This document shows, piece by piece, positions 8,722 to 16,953 of a stretch of 64,000 nt of DNA. The notes under the pieces were generated by a model that saw only the letters and a list, made by a program, of their open reading frames with translations, was not told the DNA's origin and made no database searches. Position 1 is the stretch's first letter. Each line of letters starts with the position of its first letter. A program made the position numbers and the translations under genes. The stretch is from Fictibacillus solisalsi (GTDB lineage Bacteria; Bacillota; Bacilli; Bacillales; Fictibacillaceae). The stretch lies in the NCBI RefSeq assembly GCF_900103485.1, contig NZ_FNHW01000001.1, forward strand, positions 2,811,057-2,875,056, given 5' to 3'.

Positions 8722-8736
8722 TGGGTATCCTCCTTC

Positions 8737-8766
8737 AAAAAGAAAGAGCTATCCAAGAGATAGCTC
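8737..8766 (-). terminator. Terminator between flgL and yviE
   Basis: A perfect eight-base stem, GAGCTATC / GATAGCTC with a five-base loop, is followed on the minus strand by TTTCTTTTT. It lies in the 49-bp gap between flgL and yviE, immediately before the yviE RBS, and should limit read-through from flgM-N-K-L into yviE-fliW-csrA. Confidence 0.75.
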
Positions 8767-8770
8767 CATT

Positions 8771-9685
8771 TTAGCGTAAAAAATCCAGCAGTGACGGCTG
8801 AATAATGCGTGATCCAACGCCAAGAGCAGCACGGTACACGCTTTCCTGTGATTTCATATCGGTTATGACGCGTTCAATATCGGCATCCTCATTGTCAGAA
8901 AGAATACGGCTTGCGATCACTTCCTGCTCATCCACCCGGTCTTCCATCAACTCCAGGCGGTTGCTTTTTGCTCCGAGTTCTGCCCGCTCTGCCACCACTT
9001 TGGTAATATGCCCATCGAGCAGTCCCAGAAAGTTACCGATCTCCTTGGAATAACCGTCCGGCGTATCCTGGCTGTTCAGTGCTTTTTCCAGGGCTGACAA
9101 ATCGCTAAACAATCCCTGCCCAGGTTGATCACTCATTGTGAAGAGTTCCGTTCCCTTAACATTTACTCCAAGCTGAATGCCCTTGGATAGCTCAATCTTT
9201 ACATCGTTCTTGTTTCCAGAAACCTTTGTCACTATTCCGTCTTCTATAGTTACAGGAGCAGTGGTTGTATCATTTCCGTTAAAAATGTACTTGCCGGAGA
9301 CTTGGGTGTTGGCGATCGTAGCCAAATGTTCCTTTAACTGCTGGATTTCTTGACCGATGGCAGCTTTTTGGTTTTCTTCATAGGTGCCATTGGATGCCTG
9401 AACGGCAAGCTCGCGAATGCGCTGCAGTGCGCTTGTTGCTTTATCAAGAGCTGCATCCGTGCTTTCCACCCAGTTGTATGCTTCAGAAAAGTTTCTCTTA
9501 TATTGCTCGACCTGTGTGAGGTTCGTGCGGTAGCTCATCCCCTTCATAGCCACAACCGGATCCTGTGATGCCCTCGTAATCTTCTTTCCTGTGGAAAGCT
9601 GATCCTGCAAGCGCCCCATCTTTTCATAGCTGCTGCTTAAGTTGCGCAGCATGTTTCCAGCCAGCATGCTTTGTGTTACCCGCAT
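8771..9685 (-). CDS. flgL: Hook-filament junction protein FlgL
   Basis: 304 residues with the flagellin-like N-terminus MRVTQSMLAGNMLRNLSSSY, the D1 region ending in IRELAVQASNGTYEENQ, and a C-terminus similar to flagellin (SQESVYRAALGVGSRIIQPS). It is HAP3, the junction protein next to the filament. It follows flgK by 11 bp and precedes a terminator. Confidence 0.95.
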   Translation of the reverse strand: MRVTQSMLAGNMLRNLSSSYEKMGRLQDQLSTGKKITRASQDPVVAMKGMSYRTNLTQVEQYKRNFSEAYNWVESTDAALDKATSALQRIRELAVQASNGTYEENQKAAIGQEIQQLKEHLATIANTQVSGKYIFNGNDTTTAPVTIEDGIVTKVSGNKNDVKIELSKGIQLGVNVKGTELFTMSDQPGQGLFSDLSALEKALNSQDTPDGYSKEIGNFLGLLDGHITKVVAERAELGAKSNRLELMEDRVDEQEVIASRILSDNEDADIERVITDMKSQESVYRAALGVGSRIIQPSLLDFLR

Positions 9686-9696
9686 TTGTGTGTCAC

Positions 9697-11154
9697 CTAC
9701 CTTCCTGAAATCCCCATGCCGTTAATGATTTTATCGAGCATCTCATCGACCATTGTAATCATACGGGCCGATGCGTTATAGGCATGCTGAAATTGAATCA
9801 TGTTCGTCATTTCTTCATCCAATGATACCCCGCTCACGGACTGGCGGCGCTGGTCAACCGAAGTGGCAAGCGTATCGGCGTTTGCACTCATCCGGTTCGC
9901 CTGCTCGGCATCAACGGCCATTTTGCCGATTGCGCTGGCATATTTTGATTTTAATTGCATCGTATCCATCACATTGCCCAGATTCAGGGCGTTCTTACCG
10001 TCGCCTGCCGCCTGTGTGGATGCAGCGGCGATATTTTTCAGATCATCCATGATGGAGGTTGAAACCTTGATCCCTTTGGCGGCACCTTTTGCCTCACTGC
10101 CGACTGTAAAGAAATCAAGCTGGCTTTGTGTGTTATTGTTGATATCATTCAGGCTCCAGCCGTTTTGATGAACCTCATTAAATTCCCTGGCAAAATCAAA
10201 CGCCAACTGATCCAGCTGATTCAGCATCTCAGGGTAATCGTTGTTATAGGCGGATGTCATTCCTTCCAGCTTTCCGCCTACATTTGTTGAGGCAATAGAG
10301 GTACCGCCTAAAGTAAAACCGGAGATGTTGCCTTCACTTTCCGAGATTCCTAGCTTTTGAATGGACGTGTTGCTGTCCACCAGCTTTCCTAATGAGGCTC
10401 CGGAAGAATCCATTAATTCAATGGTATAGTTTCCTTCCGCAAGCTTGGATGAGGTATCACTGCTAGGAGTCTTTGTAACTTTGATATTTACGAGCTGGGA
10501 CAAACGGTCGACGAGACGGTCTCTTTCATCATACAGATCGTTCGGCAGGTAGCCGTGGGGCTCGATCTCACTGATCTGCTGGTTGATGCCGCCGATCTGT
10601 TCAACAATCGAATTCACTTCATTGACCGAAACATCAACCTGGCTTTTTATATCATCACGAATGGAAGTAAGTGAGTTTGATAGATAGTTAAAGGTTTCTG
10701 CGACGGCCACACCGCGCTGGCGGACGACCGAGCGGGCTCCGTCATCTCCCGGGTTGGATGAAAGATCCTGAAGGGATTGCCAGAACTGGTCCAGCGTCTT
10801 TGACAAACCATTGTCACTTGGTTCATTCATGATATCTTCCATTTTCTCGAGCGCCTCGCTCCGTGCTCCCCAGTAGCCGGATTTTGTATTTTCACCCCTG
10901 AACTGTACATCCAGGAAGTCTTCCCTTACCCGCTGGATGGAGCCGGCTTCGACACCGGTTCCCATTTGTCCGGGGATTTGCGGCCGGTTTCGGGAAGGAG
11001 CAGGGTAAGGCTCAGTCTGGTTAAAGTTCACCCGCTGCCTTGTATAGCCCGTTGTATTGGCGTTGGCGATATTCTGTCCGGTCACTTGAAGGGCGTACGA
11101 TTGAGCTGTCATTCCCCGCCTGGCAGTTTCAAGTCCGTGAAATGTTGATACCAT
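9697..11154 (-). CDS. flgK: Hook-filament junction protein FlgK
   Basis: 485 residues. The N-terminus MVSTFHGLETARRGMTAQSY with ALQVTGQNIANANTTGYTRQ is the rod/hook-type flagellar signature. The C-terminus (GVSLDEEMTNMIQFQHAYNA) carries the conserved FlgK end. It is HAP1, joining the hook to FlgL. It lies between flgN and flgL in the flgM operon. Confidence 0.96.
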   Translation of the reverse strand: MVSTFHGLETARRGMTAQSYALQVTGQNIANANTTGYTRQRVNFNQTEPYPAPSRNRPQIPGQMGTGVEAGSIQRVREDFLDVQFRGENTKSGYWGARSEALEKMEDIMNEPSDNGLSKTLDQFWQSLQDLSSNPGDDGARSVVRQRGVAVAETFNYLSNSLTSIRDDIKSQVDVSVNEVNSIVEQIGGINQQISEIEPHGYLPNDLYDERDRLVDRLSQLVNIKVTKTPSSDTSSKLAEGNYTIELMDSSGASLGKLVDSNTSIQKLGISESEGNISGFTLGGTSIASTNVGGKLEGMTSAYNNDYPEMLNQLDQLAFDFAREFNEVHQNGWSLNDINNNTQSQLDFFTVGSEAKGAAKGIKVSTSIMDDLKNIAAASTQAAGDGKNALNLGNVMDTMQLKSKYASAIGKMAVDAEQANRMSANADTLATSVDQRRQSVSGVSLDEEMTNMIQFQHAYNASARMITMVDEMLDKIINGMGISGR

Positions 11155-11169
11155 GAATGTTCCTCCGTT

Positions 11170-11628
11170 CTAGGCTTTTGAATCGAATAACGCAATGCTG
11201 CTTGCTCCTGTATATCCGTTTGCTTTTGACGAACTGTAGGTCAGTTTTTCCGGCTCGGGAATCAGCATATTCATCGACATATTCACAAATTGCAGGGATT
11301 GGTGCAGCAATTGTTGATTCAATTGATTTTGCTGTTTTAACAACAGGTATTCTTTCTTCAGCTGCTCCTGAAGGTGTCGCAGCTGTTGTATTTCTTCTGG
11401 TGCTGCCTGTTCGATCAGCTTAGACATCGTAAGTGTACTGGTTTGGGTTCTCTGTTCTTCCAGGTTTCTCAACGTTTTGACATACTCATTTTCTTTTTCA
11501 AGCAAGACATCAAGTGCAGCCACGTCCCCTTTTTTCAGGGTGTCCGTTTTTTCTGCAGCAAGATGGTTTAATTCTTTATGGACATAAAGCAATTTTTGCA
11601 GCATGGGAATCATTTGTGCGGATGCCAT
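11170..11628 (-). CDS. flgN: FlgN-type flagellar chaperone (YvyG)
   Basis: 152-residue helical protein with long coiled-coil stretches (LDVLLEKENEYVKTLRNLEE, LRHLQEQLKKEYLLLKQQNQ). Size, composition and position between flgM and flgK fit FlgN, the export chaperone of FlgK and FlgL. It lies 9 bp after flgM, so it is in the same operon. Confidence 0.87.
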   Translation of the reverse strand: MASAQMIPMLQKLLYVHKELNHLAAEKTDTLKKGDVAALDVLLEKENEYVKTLRNLEEQRTQTSTLTMSKLIEQAAPEEIQQLRHLQEQLKKEYLLLKQQNQLNQQLLHQSLQFVNMSMNMLIPEPEKLTYSSSKANGYTGASSIALFDSKA

Positions 11629-11637
11629 GATTTCCTC

Positions 11638-11901
11638 CTAGTTTTTCCAGTACTCATAGAATTTTCGGGCCACTTCCATCGGATCAGCATGATACTGGCC
11701 GGCCTCGATTCTGTCTTTAAGATCTTGAAGCTTTTCCTGCCTGCTGGTTGAAATTTGCTTTGAGGATTGGAGTTCTTTCGCTTCTGTCGAGATTTGAAGT
11801 TCATCACTCTTGTTCATCATTTCCTCTTTTTTCATAGAGTAAGGCTGGTTTTGCCTTGTATATGGATTCATATTAACGTGATTGATGCTGTTAATCTTCA
11901 T
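11638..11901 (-). CDS. flgM: Anti-sigma-D factor FlgM
   Basis: 87 residues: MKINSINHVNMNPY, a disordered charged middle, and a helical C-terminus (LQDLKDRIEAGQYHADPMEV) that in the family binds the flagellar sigma factor. FlgM holds SigD inactive until the hook-basal body is complete. It has AGAGGTG as RBS and a SigD promoter about 50 bases upstream, giving negative autoregulation. Confidence 0.93.
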   Translation of the reverse strand: MKINSINHVNMNPYTRQNQPYSMKKEEMMNKSDELQISTEAKELQSSKQISTSRQEKLQDLKDRIEAGQYHADPMEVARKFYEYWKN

Positions 11902-11949
11902 AAGTTACACCTCTTCTGCAGGATAAAAGCTTCTGCTTGACTATTCTTT

Positions 11950-11976
11950 ATATCGGCTTCAAACGGGAGAGATGAA
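11950..11976 (-). promoter_or_regulatory. Sigma-D promoter of flgM
   Basis: A perfect SigD -10, GCCGATAT, is read on the minus strand at 11957-11950, with TTCA 15 bases upstream as a weak -35. It would drive flgM-flgN-flgK-flgL. Confidence 0.75.
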
Positions 11977-12005
11977 GTTTTCGGACAAAAAATAGGAAGC
12001 AATGA

Positions 12006-12392
12006 TCACTTAAGGTGGTACGACTTTCCTAATTTTTCATGATTTTTCTCCATTGGGCGGGTTTCCAGTTCTGTTCTGATTTCCATTTTGCAGGATTGGC
12101 ATAACCGTCCTTCATTGATCAGCTGCTCGCACATCTCACACTCATAATAAAAATGGGGAAGATGCGCAACCTGAATTCTTCCCTGCCGGATAAACGAGGT
12201 GATCTTCGCCTCAGGAACGCCGGTGCTTTCCTGAACTTCATGCAGTGTTGCCTGCCTGTTCTCCTTTTTTCGGATATAGGAGGCTACTTTTTCAAACATC
12301 GCCTCTTCCTTTTTATAACACGTGTCACATAGCACACGGAGATGCTTAACGAACAGATTTCCGCAGTTGGGGCAGTTTTTTAACTCTTTCAC
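12006..12392 (-). CDS. yvyF: YvyF-like flagellar-locus zinc-ribbon protein
   Basis: 128 residues with an N-terminal CPNCGNLFVKHLRVLCDTCY zinc ribbon, a central HTH-like segment (ATLHEVQESTGVPEAKITSF) and a second Cys cluster (CEMCEQLINEGRLCQSCKM). It matches the YvyF family, found between comF and flgM in Bacillus. The fold suggests DNA binding or anti-sigma function, but the role is not established. It lies 104 bp upstream of flgM. Confidence 0.88.
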   Translation of the reverse strand: MKELKNCPNCGNLFVKHLRVLCDTCYKKEEAMFEKVASYIRKKENRQATLHEVQESTGVPEAKITSFIRQGRIQVAHLPHFYYECEMCEQLINEGRLCQSCKMEIRTELETRPMEKNHEKLGKSYHLK

Positions 12393-12424
12393 TCAGGTTC
12401 ACTCCTCTGTAGCTTCTATCTGTT

Positions 12425-12451
12425 ATATCGGAGTTTAAGATTAAAATTTGA
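12425..12451 (-). promoter_or_regulatory. Sigma-D-like promoter of yvyF
   Basis: The minus strand reads TCAA, 15 bases, then TCCGATAT (12432-12425), seven of eight matches to the SigD -10. The start codon of yvyF is about 30 bases further on. Confidence 0.6.
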
Positions 12452-12495
12452 TAGTTCGTTCGCACCCTTCCTTTCGGCCGAAGCGATCAATAAAT

Positions 12496-12527
12496 AAAAA
12501 AAGTGCCAATCCCCCGGCACTTTTTAC
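12496..12527 (-). terminator. Terminator behind comFC
   Basis: The stem AAAAAGTGCC / GGCACTTTTT with an eight-base loop separates the comF genes from yvyF. T runs exist on both strands; the minus-strand reading ends the comFA-comFC transcript. Confidence 0.75.
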
Positions 12528-12545
12528 CTATTTCGCATTGGGCCA

Positions 12546-13259
12546 CTATCTGCCCACCGTCATAGACGAAACCTCTAAAGCCCCAGCTTCTAGCATCACT
12601 TTCGCCGCCTGTCGGATGGTGGCACCTGTCGTATAAACATCATCAATCAGAAGAACGCTCTTTCCTTTTATTTTCTCTGCTTCCTTTGATGCTTGAAAGA
12701 TGTTCTCCTTGATATCCAACCTCTCCTTTCTCGACTTTTTGCTTTGCTTCTTCTCATGAATGATTCGTTCTATAGGAACAATTATTTCGTCTCCCAGCAG
12801 CTCTGCCAGAAGCTGGGCCTGGTTAAACCCTCTCTCGTAGTGCCTTTCAACACTCAACGGAACAGGAACAATCAGCATTCCTCTGAATTCCTGTTTATAC
12901 AGCTTTCGGAAGGGTGCCCTAAACCCTTGGATGAGCTCGGCATCGCCTCTGTACTTGAGCATGCTGATGATTTGTTTTAAAAAGTCATTGTAGACATACA
13001 ATGAGCGATTTTTCGTCAGTACTCCGCTCCATTCCTTGCCTTCTTCCCAACGAATGCAGTCGGTGCAGCAGTGTTTCTGTCGATATTGCTCGGGAAATAA
13101 GGTGAATGACCTTCCACATATTCCACAAAATTCCCCGTTAATTGCCTCAAAGGATGAAGAGCAATCGTCACAGAAAGGCATCGCCTCCGAGAGTCTGGTT
13201 ATAAATCGCCAGCTAACCGGCTCATAAAATGCTTCATGGCAGTACAGACAATAATTCAC
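12546..13259 (-). CDS. comFC: ComFC competence phosphoribosyltransferase-like protein
   Basis: 237 residues. The N-terminal part has several CxxC pairs (CLYCHEAF, CDDC, CGICGRSF, CCTDC) forming zinc ribbons. The C-terminal part has the PRPP-binding loop VLLIDDVYTTGAT of the amidophosphoribosyltransferase fold. ComFC is required for uptake or processing of transforming DNA in Bacillus. It overlaps comFA by 4 bp (ATGA), so the two are coupled. The comFB gene found between them in B. subtilis is missing. Confidence 0.94.
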   Translation of the reverse strand: MNYCLYCHEAFYEPVSWRFITRLSEAMPFCDDCSSSFEAINGEFCGICGRSFTLFPEQYRQKHCCTDCIRWEEGKEWSGVLTKNRSLYVYNDFLKQIISMLKYRGDAELIQGFRAPFRKLYKQEFRGMLIVPVPLSVERHYERGFNQAQLLAELLGDEIIVPIERIIHEKKQSKKSRKERLDIKENIFQASKEAEKIKGKSVLLIDDVYTTGATIRQAAKVMLEAGALEVSSMTVGR

Positions 13260-14755
13260 AAACCCGCCTCCCTGTTCATTTGTTCGATATGCCGCTTCGC
13301 CTGTACCATGGCAGTGGTTTTACCATAGTGGTAAAACAGCACCTCTCCAGCAGGATCATCCTTGCTGCGACCGGCACGGCCGGCAATTTGGACCAGCGCA
13401 CTTTCAGTGAATATCTCCTCTTCTGTTCCAAGGACTGCCACATCAGTAAACGGGACCGTAACACCGCGTTCCAATATCGTGGTCGTCACCAGAATAGGTG
13501 TCTCTCCATTCCGAAACCTTATTACTTTTTCCTTTCGATCCGGGTCCTCTGCATGAACACCTTCTATCAAAGGGTTCATTTCCTTCAATAACGGCACAAT
13601 TTGTTCCAACGTTCGGACTGAAGGCACAAAAAGAAACCCCTGCCTGTTCCTCTCCAGCTGATGGTTGATCCAGTTCATCACATTTCCTGGGAGCTTGTTC
13701 TTCTTCAGTTTTTTCTTCCAATGACCGCACCATAGAAAATGGGGAACAGGCAGTGGAAAACCGTGATACCGCTTCGGGATTTTTACAGATGGCAGCTTGC
13801 CATCTTCTGCCCGTTGTTTCATTTTCCTGTCAGGAGTTGCACTTAAATAAACGATCAGTGCTTCTGCTTTTTGGGCCTGCTGTACGGCATACGCCAAAGT
13901 TTTATCATAGGAAAACGGAAAGGCATCCACCTCATCGACAATGATCAAATCAAAGGCTTTACGGAAACGAAACAACTGATGAGTCGTTGAAAGGATAAGC
14001 TGGGCACCGTCCATATGATCCATACTTCCTCCATAGAGGCCTGATAAAGTAACACCGGGAAACACTTTTCTTAACCGGGGAAGCAACTCTAGAACCACAT
14101 CTGTCCTTGGAGTGGCGATACAGACCCGCTGGCCAGTCTTCAACGCCTTTTCGATCCCTTGAAAAAGCACTTCGGTTTTTCCCGCACCGCACACTGCCCA
14201 AATCAGCAGCTCATCTTTTACGCCAATCTTCTCTTCCAGCCTCAGGGAAGCATTCTCTTGGGCGGATGACAGCATACCTTCCCATACCGATTCACAATTC
14301 CTGTCCTTCCAGTTCAAACTGGGGCCGATCCAGGAAACGAGCGGTGTACACTGGCTGACCCGGCCCATCATGATACAATTTCGGCAGTAGACGCATTGCA
14401 TTTCCTTGCAGCGATAGCAGGAAAAAGAGGCGAACAAACGGGGTTCGTTGTTTCCACACCGGTTGCATTTCCACTTTCCCTGTTCATTGTCTATTCCTTT
14501 ATTGTACCGAATATAGCCATGATCATAGTGATCATGTACCTCATTTAAAGAGAGTGAAAGTTCATCCAATAAGAGGAGTTTGCCGGCAAGTTCTGCTTGA
14601 AGGGTGGTGTTAAAAGAGTAGCCTTCATTCAAAGGGGGCGGATCAACATTGTGAAGATTGTAAAAGGAAGTGGAAATAGAATGGTGGTGGCGCGGTGCCA
14701 ATGGTTCGGGAGCTATCCTGTTTTTCCCATCAACAAAAAAGGAGACAAACCTCAT
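13256..14755 (-). CDS. comFA: ComFA DNA-uptake helicase
   Basis: 499 residues. A four-cysteine zinc region at ~97-127 (CNRCG, CYRC, CVYC) precedes a DEAD/H-type ATPase with Walker A CGAGKTE (~189), Walker B DEVD (~274) and the SATP motif, and the helicase C motif QIAGRAGR near the end. ComFA is the ATP-driven motor that helps bring single-stranded DNA across the membrane during transformation. The ATG at 14755 has CAGGAG upstream. It is the first gene of comFA-comFC. Confidence 0.95.
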   Translation of the reverse strand: MRFVSFFVDGKNRIAPEPLAPRHHHSISTSFYNLHNVDPPPLNEGYSFNTTLQAELAGKLLLLDELSLSLNEVHDHYDHGYIRYNKGIDNEQGKWKCNRCGNNEPRLFASFSCYRCKEMQCVYCRNCIMMGRVSQCTPLVSWIGPSLNWKDRNCESVWEGMLSSAQENASLRLEEKIGVKDELLIWAVCGAGKTEVLFQGIEKALKTGQRVCIATPRTDVVLELLPRLRKVFPGVTLSGLYGGSMDHMDGAQLILSTTHQLFRFRKAFDLIIVDEVDAFPFSYDKTLAYAVQQAQKAEALIVYLSATPDRKMKQRAEDGKLPSVKIPKRYHGFPLPVPHFLWCGHWKKKLKKNKLPGNVMNWINHQLERNRQGFLFVPSVRTLEQIVPLLKEMNPLIEGVHAEDPDRKEKVIRFRNGETPILVTTTILERGVTVPFTDVAVLGTEEEIFTESALVQIAGRAGRSKDDPAGEVLFYHYGKTTAMVQAKRHIEQMNREAGL

Positions 14756-14809
14756 GCTGGTGTCTCCTGTTGGTAAGGAATTTTCATAAAAATCCCTCCG
14801 TGTGATGAT

Positions 14810-15658
14810 TTAATTTTTCATCCAAGTAATGCCGAGCGAGCCTTCTCCGAGATGGGTGCCGATAACCGGACCAAAATAATCAACAGCAACATTCGCGTTC
14901 GGGTATTTTTTCTGAATTTCAGCTGCGATTTCTTTTGCTTCTTCCTCACGCTGGGCATGGATTACGCTGACGTGGAAGGCTTCATCCGGACTGAGGGATT
15001 GCTCCATCAATTGATGAATCCGCCCGATCGCTTTTTTCTTTGTACGGATCTTTTCGAAAGGAACAATCTTTTTATCCTGAAAGTGAAGGACCGGCTTGAT
15101 TTGAAGAAGGTTTCCGACTAATAGCTGAGCCGCATTCATTCGTCCGCCCCGGTGCAAGTGATTGAGGTCATCCACCACAAAGTAAGCTGGAATTCCATAC
15201 GACTTGATTTCATTCAGCTTCTCCATGATCTGCGCTCCGTCCGCACCATCACTGGCCATATCCACCGCAGTATAAGCGTAATGGGCCTGAGGGGCACAGC
15301 TGATTTCAGAATCAAACACATGGAGCTTTATGTTTTCCACCATATCCGCAACACTCAATGCACTTTGATAGGTACCGCTAATGCCGCTGGATAATGTAAT
15401 CATGACCGCTTCATCATAATCCCTGGATAAAGCCTCAAGCATATCCGCCAATTCACCAATCGATGGCTGTGACGTTTTCGGAAGGTCGCCTCCCTTGCCT
15501 ACCATCTCATAAAAATCATCTTTTTTGAGTTCCACTTCTTCTTTGTACGTTTCATTGCCAAAAATAACGTTGAGCGGAATCATTACAATGTTTTTTTCTT
15601 TTCTTACGTGCTCTGGTATGTAGGCAGTGCTGTCAGTAATAATAGCTACCTTATTCAT
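14810..15658 (-). CDS. DegV family fatty-acid-binding protein (YviA)
   Basis: 282 residues with the DegV features: N-terminal TDSTAYIP, TSQPSIGELADM, LSSGISGTYQSA, HRGGRMNAAQLLVGNLLQIK and the C-terminal HLGEGSLGITW. DegV/FakB proteins hold a fatty acid for phosphorylation by FakA in lipid metabolism. In B. subtilis yviA lies between comFA and degU, as here. It sits 54 bp upstream of comFA and may be co-transcribed with it. Confidence 0.9.
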   Translation of the reverse strand: MNKVAIITDSTAYIPEHVRKEKNIVMIPLNVIFGNETYKEEVELKKDDFYEMVGKGGDLPKTSQPSIGELADMLEALSRDYDEAVMITLSSGISGTYQSALSVADMVENIKLHVFDSEISCAPQAHYAYTAVDMASDGADGAQIMEKLNEIKSYGIPAYFVVDDLNHLHRGGRMNAAQLLVGNLLQIKPVLHFQDKKIVPFEKIRTKKKAIGRIHQLMEQSLSPDEAFHVSVIHAQREEEAKEIAAEIQKKYPNANVAVDYFGPVIGTHLGEGSLGITWMKN

Positions 15659-15727
15659 TGTAATTTCCTTTCCTGAAAGGAGATTTTTTTCATCCTCTCT
15701 TCTACGATAGTAGTTTACACGAAACAG

Positions 15728-15751
15728 GCGCCGTTTTCATCAAAACGGCGC
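15728..15751 (-). terminator. Hairpin behind the ROK kinase gene
   Basis: A ten-base perfect stem, GCGCCGTTTT / AAAACGGCGC with a CATC loop, lies 34 bp after the ROK gene stop on the minus strand. The following T tract is weak (CTGTTTCG), so termination is likely but not certain. Confidence 0.5.
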
Positions 15752-15784
15752 ATTTCTCTGTTTTTATTAACATTCTCTGCCTCG

Positions 15785-16756
15785 TTAAAACTTTCCTGCT
15801 TCCACTTCTTCTTTATGCATCACCTGGCAAAGCGCTAATGCTCCGTAAATCGCAGACTGGTCCTCCAAACCTGCCAGTTCCAGTTCTGTCGGGCATGGAA
15901 CAAACTCTTCCAGCATGCTTCTGATCTTTCCAATAAACCACTTGCCCGATAACGCGACTCCTCCGCCCAGAACGATGATTTGCGGATTGAGAAGAGCGGC
16001 TGCGTTGACAATGGCCATCCCCATGTGAATGATTCCTTCGCGGATGATGCCTTTGGCAAGTTTATCACCTTCATCCGCCAGCCTGAAAACGTCTGTTGTA
16101 CTAATATCTTTAAGTTGTTCTTCCGAAAGATCACCTTCGAGCAGTTTCGCTTCCTTGTAATGATGGGCAATGGCGACGCCTCCCATCTTGCTGCTCAAAA
16201 ATCCGTAGCCTTCTCTAATGGGAGCGAATCCTCCAGAAGCTGCCTCAGGGTCACTAATCATATGCCCTACTTCCCCTGACGCCCAGTGTGCGCCTCTGTA
16301 AATTTGTCCGTTCACCAGCATGCCAGCTCCGATGCTTGTTCCGATCATGAACAGCAGAACGTTTTCTTTTCCTTTTGCAGCTCCGTAATAGACTTCTCCC
16401 AATAACCCTGTATTCACATCATTATCTACATAAACCGGAACACCAAATAAAGCCTCAGCTTCCTGTTTCAATTTATAATCCTTCCATTTCAGGTTGGGTG
16501 CATTAAACACAATTCCTTTAGCAGGGTCGATTACGCCAGGTGCCCCAATGCCTGCAGCTGCTATGGATGCCCAAGGGATATTTTTTTCCTCTGCCATCTC
16601 TCTTGTCTGTTTGACCAGTTCCTCGAGGACACCCGAATCCACATAGTCCTGTGTGGGAAATTCCCGGCTCGCAAGAATCGCGCCATCCGGAGTAAAAAGG
16701 GCACTTTCCACGTTTGTTCCTCCGATATCCACACCAATATAATATTTTTCTCCCAT
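15785..16756 (-). CDS. ROK family sugar kinase
   Basis: 323 residues from the ATG at 16756 (MGEKYYIGVDIGGTNVESAL). An upstream in-frame extension of 25 residues looks unlike the family and is rejected. The phosphate-binding DIGGTN motif, GIGAPGVID, GTSIGAGM and VLGGGVALSG place it in the ROK kinases (glucokinase or fructokinase type). The usual zinc motif CxCGxxGCxE after GEVGH is absent: the segment reads GEVGHMISDPEAASGG without cysteines. ATP-dependent phosphorylation of a hexose is the general prediction; the sugar is not identifiable. It is divergent from the MHYT kinase and has its own transcript. Confidence 0.8.
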   Translation of the reverse strand: MGEKYYIGVDIGGTNVESALFTPDGAILASREFPTQDYVDSGVLEELVKQTREMAEEKNIPWASIAAAGIGAPGVIDPAKGIVFNAPNLKWKDYKLKQEAEALFGVPVYVDNDVNTGLLGEVYYGAAKGKENVLLFMIGTSIGAGMLVNGQIYRGAHWASGEVGHMISDPEAASGGFAPIREGYGFLSSKMGGVAIAHHYKEAKLLEGDLSEEQLKDISTTDVFRLADEGDKLAKGIIREGIIHMGMAIVNAAALLNPQIIVLGGGVALSGKWFIGKIRSMLEEFVPCPTELELAGLEDQSAIYGALALCQVMHKEEVEAGKF

Positions 16757-16953
16757 GTATGGCCCACTCCCATAATTATTAATTTTTATAGAGTTTACCC
16801 CCAACCGCGGTGTAAGAAACGGCTGAAGCATTTGATTCAGCTCAATGTTAAAAGATTCAGCAAAAAAGGTGGCAATTTGTCACATACAGAAGGAAATTGA
16901 CGACCTGTAAGAAATTAGTAAAATATATTCATAGGAGGAGGGACTTTCTTACC

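Noticed and set aside
12546-14755. Search for comFB between comFA and comFC
   Set aside because: comFC overlaps comFA by 4 bp, so comFB is absent here. ComFB is dispensable for competence in B. subtilis, so this was not raised as a finding.
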